Below, in pieces: positions 58,202 through 64,000 of a stretch of 64,000 bases of DNA (positions are counted from its first letter, which is position 1; each line of letters opens with the position of its first letter). The notes under the pieces were generated by a model. That model saw only the letters and a list, made by a program, of their open reading frames with translations, was not told the DNA's origin and did not search any database. A program made the position numbers and the translations under genes. This stretch comes from Avimonas intestinalis (GTDB lineage Bacteria > Bacillota > Clostridia > Oscillospirales > Acutalibacteraceae), in NCBI GenBank assembly GCA_904380375.1, contig CAJFID010000006.1, forward strand, positions 1 to 64,000. The letters run 5' to 3'.

Positions 58202-59273
58202 GGTCAAAACGCCCCGCAAAGTCCAGGGTGGAGCAGTCGGCCAGCGGCAGCTTGACCGGGCGGTGCTCCGCCGCCGAGAGGTAGATGGCCAGTACCAGCT
58301 CGAGCGCCCTCCGTCCGGCCTCGGCGTCGACATAGGGCTTGCGGCCGGTCTGGATCGCGTTCATCACGTCGGCGTACAGCGGGGTGTGGCCGAAGCCGTA
58401 TACGTTGGGGGGATTTTCGTGGAAACGGGCCTTGACCTCTTCGGCGTCGTCCAGGCCGTCGCCGAAGAGCCACTCTTCAATGACGTTGACCGACTTGCCG
58501 CCCGCCTTGACCGTGCCCTTTTCCCCGAACAGGTAAAGGGTTTCCTCAAGGTTTTTGGGGAAGACGTTGGTCGTCCCTTCGATAATGCCATAGGCGCCAT
58601 TGCGGAAACGCACCACCGCGATGCCGAGGTCCTCCGCCTCAATATAGGGGTGGCCCAGGTTATCGGTGTAGGCCATGACCTCGTCCACCTCGTCGCCCAT
58701 CATCCAGCGCAGCAGGTCGATGTTGTGGATGCACTGGTTCATCAGCGCGCCGCCGTCCTGCTCCCAGGTGCCGCGCCAGGGGGCCTGCTCGTAATACGAG
58801 GGCCCGCGGTTCCAGCGGATGTGCGCCGTCCCGTGGAAGAGCCGGCCGAACCGGCCCTGCTCCATCGCCTCCCGGATCTTCTGCACCGATTTGTTGAAGC
58901 GGTTCTGATGGCAGGCGCAGACGCAGACGCCCTTTTCCTTTGAAAGCGCGATAATCCTGTCCGCGTCCTTCAGCGAAAGGGCGATCGGCTTTTCAATAAT
59001 GACGTTGACGCCGGCCGCGATGCAGTCGAGCGCGATGGCGGCGTGCTTGCCGCTTTCGGTGGCGATGGCGACCAGGTCAAGCTTCTCGTTTTTCAGCATT
59101 TCCCTGTAGTCGGTGTATTTTTTCACCGAGGCGGGGAGCTGGAATTTCTCGGCTTTCTCCTCCATGTGGGAAGGGTCGATGTCGCAGAGCGCGACAATGT
59201 TGAGCTTGTTTTCAAGCGCGGCGGCGACATGGTTGAAGGAGATGCGGCCGCAGCCGATCAGCGCGTAATTCAT
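58194..59273 (-). CDS. Gfo/Idh/MocA oxidoreductase, WbpB/WlbA-like
   Basis: This protein has 359 residues. It has the Rossmann start MNYALIGCGRIS, then EKPIALSL and the substrate-domain motif GGALMNQCIHNIDLLRW. In this context it is probably the 3-dehydrogenase of a UDP-N-acetyl-glucuronate, which prepares the sugar for 3-amination. It overlaps the acetyltransferase gene, so the two are coupled. An unrelated member of the same superfamily is at 28.8 kb. Confidence 0.86.
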   Translation of the reverse strand: MNYALIGCGRISFNHVAAALENKLNIVALCDIDPSHMEEKAEKFQLPASVKKYTDYREMLKNEKLDLVAIATESGKHAAIALDCIAAGVNVIIEKPIALSLKDADRIIALSKEKGVCVCACHQNRFNKSVQKIREAMEQGRFGRLFHGTAHIRWNRGPSYYEQAPWRGTWEQDGGALMNQCIHNIDLLRWMMGDEVDEVMAYTDNLGHPYIEAEDLGIAVVRFRNGAYGIIEGTTNVFPKNLEETLYLFGEKGTVKAGGKSVNVIEEWLFGDGLDDAEEVKARFHENPPNVYGFGHTPLYADVMNAIQTGRKPYVDAEAGRRALELVLAIYLSAAEHRPVKLPLADCSTLDFAGRFDHE

Positions 59274-59289
59274 GGGAATGCCCCTCTTT

Positions 59290-60402
59290 CTATTCCTTTT
59301 TCATTTGGGCCTCGTTAAGAATTTCCAATATCCGTTCGGCCGCGCGGCCGGTCCCGTAGTACGGCGGGCGGTTGGCCTCGTCAATCGGGGTGTGGTACAC
59401 CTTGTCCAGGATATCCCCGGTCAGCGGCTTGGCCAGGACGTTGTGTCCGCCGTTCAGGGTTTCCACCCATTCGGTCTGGTCGCGGACCGTGACGCAGGGG
59501 GTATTTAGGATATACGCCTCCTTCTGCAGGCCGCCTGAGTCGGTCACCGCCTTGACCGCGTTTTTGGTGAAGTAGAGCATATCGAGATACCCCATCGGCT
59601 CGGTAAACAGGATGTTGCGGTAGCCGTGGGCGGCGCAGAGCTCCCGGACCATCCCCTTGGTGCGGGGATGGACGGGGAAAAGCACCGGGGCGTCGAGCTG
59701 CTCAAAGGCGTTCAGCACCTGGCGGATTTTTTCCAGCGAATCGGTATTCTCCGCCCGGTGGATGGTGGCAAGATACCAGCGCTCGACCGGCTCCACCGGG
59801 CCGAAAAGCCCCTGCAGCCGGCTGAAATAGAAGCTGGGCGGGTTCTTTTCCATCTCCCGGGAATAGTGCAGCACCGCGTCGCACATCACATCCCCGACGT
59901 TGTACACGCCGCGGGTGATCCCCTCGTCCCGGAGATGGTTCACCGCCGTATCGGTGGGGCAGAACAGGAGGCGGGAGATCCGGTCGGTCAGGATCCGGTT
60001 CTGCTCCTCCGGCATGGCCATGTTGAAGGAGCGCAGGCCGGCTTCCACATGGATGACCGGGATCAGGATTTTGGATGCGGCGATTGCCCCGGCCAAGGTG
60101 GAGTTGGTATCGCCGTAGACCATCAGGTAGTCCGGCTTTTCCTTAAGCAGGATATCCTCAATACCGACCATCATCGCCGCCGTCTGCCTGGCGTGGCTGC
60201 CCGAGCCCACGCCGAGGTTGTAGTCCGGGCGGGGGATCTGCAGCTCCTCAAAAAAGATGTCGGACATGTTGCTGTCGTAATGCTGGCCGGTGTGGACCAA
60301 AATTTCCGTATGCTCCTTGCGCAGCACGCGGGAAACGGCCGCCGCCTTGACAAACTGCGGCCGTGCCCCGACCACGGTGACGATTTTTAACGGGATTGTC
60401 AT
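59290..60402 (-). CDS. UDP-GlcNAc 2-epimerase family, WbpI/WecB-like
   Basis: This enzyme has 370 residues. Fold motifs are VVGARPQFVKAAAVSR, ILVHTGQHYDSNMSDIFF, VYGDTNSTLAGAIAASK, HVEAGLRSFNMAMPEEQNR and VTDSGGLQKEAY. It inverts C2 of a UDP-HexNAc, here most likely the diacetamido-uronate made by the next genes. A second, CapG-like 2-epimerase lies at 53.9 kb, so two different 2-epimerised sugars are probably made. AAGGTGG precedes the ATG. Confidence 0.88.
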   Translation of the reverse strand: MTIPLKIVTVVGARPQFVKAAAVSRVLRKEHTEILVHTGQHYDSNMSDIFFEELQIPRPDYNLGVGSGSHARQTAAMMVGIEDILLKEKPDYLMVYGDTNSTLAGAIAASKILIPVIHVEAGLRSFNMAMPEEQNRILTDRISRLLFCPTDTAVNHLRDEGITRGVYNVGDVMCDAVLHYSREMEKNPPSFYFSRLQGLFGPVEPVERWYLATIHRAENTDSLEKIRQVLNAFEQLDAPVLFPVHPRTKGMVRELCAAHGYRNILFTEPMGYLDMLYFTKNAVKAVTDSGGLQKEAYILNTPCVTVRDQTEWVETLNGGHNVLAKPLTGDILDKVYHTPIDEANRPPYYGTGRAAERILEILNEAQMKKE

Positions 60403-60453
60403 AAAATACCACCTTATACTTGGTCTTCAGCGTGTGATATTACACGTCTGCAA

Positions 60454-61599
60454 TTACCGCCTAGGGTTCTGCAAAACCTCTTGATACACCGCCATAATCT
60501 GTTGGCAGACGGCTTGTTGCGAAAAACGGCGCCGGCAGTCCTCCCGGATTACGCCGGGGTCGTACCGGTCGTAATGGTCAATCAAGCTTTGCATGCTTTC
60601 CGTCAGCGCCGGAATGTCCTCCAGCGGCACAACAAAGCCGTTCTTTTCATTGACAATGGTTTTGGAAGCGTCGGTAGCGGCCATAATTACCGGTTTGCCA
60701 CAGGCCAATGCCTCAATAAACACAATGCCGAAGGTTTCAAATCGGCTTGGCAGCACGAACGCTTGGGCCTGCTGCATTTGCCGGCATACGTCTTGCCTTG
60801 ACAGATTGCCGGTGAAGGTGACGCAGGACGCCACCCCTTCGTCAGCAGCCTGTTTTTTAAGAGATTCTTTTTCCGGCCCGTCCCCGCAGATAACCAGCTC
60901 GCTATGTGGATAGCTTTTTTCCAGCTGAGCAAAAGCGGCGATCAAGAGGTCCATCCCCTTATGGCGGTTCAGATAGCCGACCGAAAGAAAACGGAAAGGC
61001 GGCGCTGCCTGTGCGGAACTGCAATCCATCTTCTCCTCCGCCCCTTGCTGAAAGAAGGAGTCGCTGACCATATTGGGGATTACAATAGGCTCTTTATTAC
61101 AGTAAGGGGCGATCCGTGCCTTTAAGCCGTCGCTGACGGCGACCACCCGCCGGGCGGCGCGGAACCCTCTCCGCGCAATCCATTTTTTTCGCCGTGTCAA
61201 GAGGTTGCGGGCAAACGCGGAGCTGTGTTCCGTGACAATATAAGGGATCCGGTATTTACGGGAAAGCAAACGGGCGTAAGAAGTGGCCATAAAGGAATGC
61301 ACATGGATGATATCCGGGGGGGATTCCTTAAAAAATTTGCGGAAGGCCTCCATCACATAATGCCGCTGCAGGAGGAAGTTGATGTGGTAAGGAGAATGCT
61401 TATAGTGGACCAGGACGGTGCGGACCCCCTCGTCGTCCAGCTCCTCAAAATACACCTTGTCTTTGGCGTCGCTGTACCAGTAGAGAAGGCTCACCGTACA
61501 GCCAGCTTTGGCGAGGGCGATTGCCTGCTCTCGAAAGAAAGAACCGACTTGCGGAGATGTGGCAGAACGATACCACGACGGAATCACCAAGACATGCAT
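60454..61599 (-). CDS. Glycosyltransferase, GT4-type GT-B fold
   Basis: This retaining glycosyltransferase has 381 residues. The N-terminal domain starts MHVLVIPSWYRSATSPQVGSFF and contains DIIHVHSFMATSYARLL. The nucleotide-sugar domain has FLSVGYLNRHKGMDLLI and the GT4 motif SRFETFGIVFIEALACGKPV with its two Glu. The ATG at 61599 follows AGGGAGGG; the longer frame runs into the flippase gene. It adds one sugar to the lipid-linked repeat unit on the inner face of the membrane. Confidence 0.88.
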   Translation of the reverse strand: MHVLVIPSWYRSATSPQVGSFFREQAIALAKAGCTVSLLYWYSDAKDKVYFEELDDEGVRTVLVHYKHSPYHINFLLQRHYVMEAFRKFFKESPPDIIHVHSFMATSYARLLSRKYRIPYIVTEHSSAFARNLLTRRKKWIARRGFRAARRVVAVSDGLKARIAPYCNKEPIVIPNMVSDSFFQQGAEEKMDCSSAQAAPPFRFLSVGYLNRHKGMDLLIAAFAQLEKSYPHSELVICGDGPEKESLKKQAADEGVASCVTFTGNLSRQDVCRQMQQAQAFVLPSRFETFGIVFIEALACGKPVIMAATDASKTIVNEKNGFVVPLEDIPALTESMQSLIDHYDRYDPGVIREDCRRRFSQQAVCQQIMAVYQEVLQNPRR

Positions 61600-61616
61600 A
61601 GCCAAAAGTTCCCTCC

Positions 61617-63074
61617 CTATTGTTTTTTCCTTCTGACCAATCCTCGCAGGATCTCCATCCCAAAGCGGAAAAGGTATTTTGCCTCCTGGCGATAAATGAG
61701 TATAAGTAGCGCCAGCAGGGCCACCACTAGGGCGTATTTCAGTACCGCCGCCGAAACCAGCCAATTGATAAGGGCGGCGCTAAACAAAATGGCAATGGCG
61801 CCGAAGGTTTGAGGAAAGTTGGTGACGCAGGCATAATATTTCTCGCCAAGGATGGTTTTAAAAATCAGCATCACAATCGCGGAAGCACTGGAGGCAATTG
61901 CCGCGCCGGCAACCCCGACCATTGGAAGAAAGATTATGCACAGCAGAATATTGACGGTCACGTTGGCGGCAAAAGTGATTACATTGAGATAAGTCTTTTT
62001 GGAAAGGTTGATGCCGACGCCCGTCGTTTCGGCAATGGTGTAGCAGATAGGGGAGAGGAGCAGGAAGGGGAAAAACGCTTTGCCAGCGCGGAATTTTTCC
62101 CCAAGCAGGAGATAAATGATATCTTGTCCTAAAATGATGCACAGCCCCAAAGCGACAGCACAGAAGGTAATCAGACGATGCACTTTCTGAATCTGGGACT
62201 GCCGCGTCTGGTAGTTTTCATATACAAATGGATACCAATAGGTGTTAAAGCCGGTTTGCAGAAGGTTTACGATGTTGGCGACAGCGACAGCGTTGGTATA
62301 TATACCGATCGCGGCAAAATCCACATAGTTGCGGATAAACAGCTGGCCGACGGAATTGTTTGCCCAAGAAAGGACGGAAACTGGTACGAGCGGCAAAGAA
62401 AAGGAAAACAATGCCTTTACCATGCCGGAGGAGAGGCGGAACGAACGCGTCAGGCAGTTCCTGGACTGGATTACAAAAAGGATCAGCGTCATCAGAAGAT
62501 ATCCGCCGGTCAGCAGGACAATGGCATACAGATGGTTCGGATTCCAGAAGGCCACGAGGACATACAGGAGGCGGTTGATTACCGCCAAAGCAATTGTCTG
62601 CGCGGAATACAAACCTGCTTTGGATTTCATCCGAGCTGCCAGGTTGAAAAACCGGATGGCGATGTTGGCCACCAGGGCCAGCGCAAGGCAAACGGCGATA
62701 ATAAAGGATTCGCTGCCGCTGATCCCGACGGAGAGGGGACTCCAGAACAGGAAAATACCGATGGTCAGGACCCCCGCAAACGCCTCGGAAAGTCCTAGGC
62801 AGATGGTGAACAGACCCTTTTGGCTTTGTCCTTCCGGCGGGTCGAAGTAAAAGCGGATGTACGCCTGATCAAGCCCCAGATAGGCGAACATCAGGAACAT
62901 ATTTATATAGGTGGAGAAGAGATTGATCTTCCCCACTTCCTCTGGAGAGAACAGGCGGGTGGTGATGGGGGAGGAAAGGAAGCTTAAGACAAAGCTGACC
63001 CATGTTGCAGCGGAAAAGCCGGCCAGTTTTTTGATAAAGTTTTTTCCGGAAATGCCGGAGGTTTGATTTCCCAT
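61617..63074 (-). CDS. Polysaccharide flippase, Wzx/MATE-like (MOP family)
   Basis: This membrane protein has 485 residues and about 12-14 segments. The start KNFIKKLAGFSAATWVSFVL and the segment FSPEEVGKINLFSTYINMFLM are typical of Wzx transporters. It flips the finished lipid-linked repeat across the membrane. I use the ATG at 63074, with AAGGAAA ahead. GC content is lower than in the left part of the polysaccharide locus, as is usual for exchanged serotype genes. Confidence 0.9.
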   Translation of the reverse strand: MGNQTSGISGKNFIKKLAGFSAATWVSFVLSFLSSPITTRLFSPEEVGKINLFSTYINMFLMFAYLGLDQAYIRFYFDPPEGQSQKGLFTICLGLSEAFAGVLTIGIFLFWSPLSVGISGSESFIIAVCLALALVANIAIRFFNLAARMKSKAGLYSAQTIALAVINRLLYVLVAFWNPNHLYAIVLLTGGYLLMTLILFVIQSRNCLTRSFRLSSGMVKALFSFSLPLVPVSVLSWANNSVGQLFIRNYVDFAAIGIYTNAVAVANIVNLLQTGFNTYWYPFVYENYQTRQSQIQKVHRLITFCAVALGLCIILGQDIIYLLLGEKFRAGKAFFPFLLLSPICYTIAETTGVGINLSKKTYLNVITFAANVTVNILLCIIFLPMVGVAGAAIASSASAIVMLIFKTILGEKYYACVTNFPQTFGAIAILFSAALINWLVSAAVLKYALVVALLALLILIYRQEAKYLFRFGMEILRGLVRRKKQ

Positions 63075-63143
63075 AAGCAAATTTCCTTATTTTTGAAATA
63101 GAGTAAATGAAGATGCGTTCTCTGATTGCGATACGAGTTTTGT

Positions 63144-64000
63144 TCATTTTAAGTGGGTATTCAGCAGCTTTTCATACCGCTGATTTTGTCTACCTCGGGA
63201 ATAGTTTTCCGGTTGAAGCCCAGGACTGAGCGTAGACAACTGGTCGTTAAGAATACGGGATACGGCCTGCTGGATTTCTTCTTTGGAATTGCAGATAAAG
63301 CAGTTCTCAAATTGCGACAAAAATTTGGAGTAATAAATCTCCGGGGGCGAAATACTAATAATCGGGCGGTTCAGATAGATATAGTCAAACACTTTTGTAC
63401 CGAGACCGGTGGGATGAACATATTCTGAAGCTAAAATATCGCTTTGGCTTAATGCTTCCATTCCTTTTGGATAGTCCATATCGCCGTATCCGATATAGAC
63501 TGCGGGATCCAGACGCTGCTTACGGATATACTCTCCAATCAAAGGATTCGGGGCGCCGATATGATGCAGGGCAATATCGGTGCCCTGCCGGCGCAACGTA
63601 TCAAGGGCTTCCAGAAGCCAACCGCCCCGTTGCGGAGAATATACCATGAATTTGCCAAAATAGCCGACCCGGACGCAAGAAACGGCGTCTGACCTGCGCC
63701 AGGTATTCGGCGGAGGGAGTACGCTGTCGTCATAGCCGTTGTAAATGGTAGTGATGGCCGATGGCGGAATATGAAAAGCGGATTGGGTCTTCTTCTGATC
63801 GCCTGGACAAACAACCACAAGATGAGCGGCGCTTTTCGCGCACTGCTTTTCGCGGCTGGCTTCCCAATAGGCAACGGCGCGGTTTTTCATCCGCAGCAGA
63901 AGGGAGGATGCAGAGGGAGGGGCATTCAAACCGCCCAGATCTCGATAGTCAATGATATATGGCAGCGAATACTTTTGACTTATTTTTTTTATATGGTGAA
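63144..64000 (-). CDS. Glycosyltransferase (GT4-like), 5' end beyond the right edge
   Basis: The frame stays open to the last bases of the window, so only the C-terminal 285 residues or so are seen. The left-hand part reads PYIIDYRDLGG, a GT4-type donor-side motif, then VVVCPGDQKKTQ, VGYFGKFMVYSP, ALHHIGAPNP and GLGTKVFDYIYLNRPIISIS. Internal Met codons give shorter reads but are not the true start. It is transcribed towards the flippase with a 69-base gap. Confidence 0.82.
   Translation of the reverse strand, partial: HHIKKISQKYSLPYIIDYRDLGGLNAPPSASSLLLRMKNRAVAYWEASREKQCAKSAAHLVVVCPGDQKKTQSAFHIPPSAITTIYNGYDDSVLPPPNTWRRSDAVSCVRVGYFGKFMVYSPQRGGWLLEALDTLRRQGTDIALHHIGAPNPLIGEYIRKQRLDPAVYIGYGDMDYPKGMEALSQSDILASEYVHPTGLGTKVFDYIYLNRPIISISPPEIYYSKFLSQFENCFICNSKEEIQQAVSRILNDQLSTLSPGLQPENYSRGRQNQRYEKLLNTHLK

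Overview
The window comes from a high-GC member of the Clostridia, most like Oscillospiraceae/Ruminococcaceae. The reasons are strong AGGAGG-type ribosome binding sites, Firmicutes-style lipoproteins and CUT1 transporters, DUF5696 and Yip1-type genes in a sugar locus, and an NPSTG cell-surface tail. I saw no tRNA, rRNA or CRISPR array. All family calls come from reading translations by eye, without database searches.

Region A (1-12.7 kb, moderate GC). A TetR regulator and a D-2-hydroxyacid dehydrogenase face a MATE pump, an Opp/Dpp peptide ABC transporter (two permeases, two ATPases, one lipoprotein), a HisC-like aminotransferase and an Amt-PII fusion. The two divergent promoters each carry the same 14-bp near-palindrome, so the locus looks like one TetR-controlled unit. 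It may import peptides, transaminate an amino acid and reduce the oxo-acid. The Amt domain has lost both pore histidines.

Region B (12.8-14.3 kb, AT-rich) is a scar: a truncated exported-protein gene and a frameshifted remnant of a large serine recombinase.

Region C (14.4-21.2 kb) holds a two-gene ABC exporter, cysteine synthase, a SpoU-type RNA methyltransferase, and two small paralogous proteins.

Region D (21.5-53.8 kb) is a very large carbohydrate locus. It has a GH43 enzyme, a degenerate M24 protein, an EamA transporter, an iron alcohol dehydrogenase, two LamG surface proteins, a Gfo/Idh oxidoreductase, an AP-endonuclease-type isomerase, a fucose-isomerase-like protein, a split transketolase and an RpiB-like isomerase. 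It also has two CUT1 importers without ATPases, an NHL-Yip1 membrane protein, a DUF5696 protein, a LacI regulator, a GH2 enzyme and two sialidase-fold proteins. Two nearly identical palindromic operators, 27 kb apart, tie it together. Isomerase, two-subunit transketolase, RpiB paralogue lacking phosphate-site residues, Fe-ADH and EamA exporter together resemble the transketolase route for sulfoquinovose (sulfo-TK). This is the most interesting candidate system here.

Region E (53.8-64 kb, minus strand) is a surface-polysaccharide locus. It holds CapE-CapF-CapG type UDP-L-FucNAc synthesis, three genes of the UDP-ManNAc3NAcA type, a Wzx flippase and two glycosyltransferases. The last runs off the right edge.
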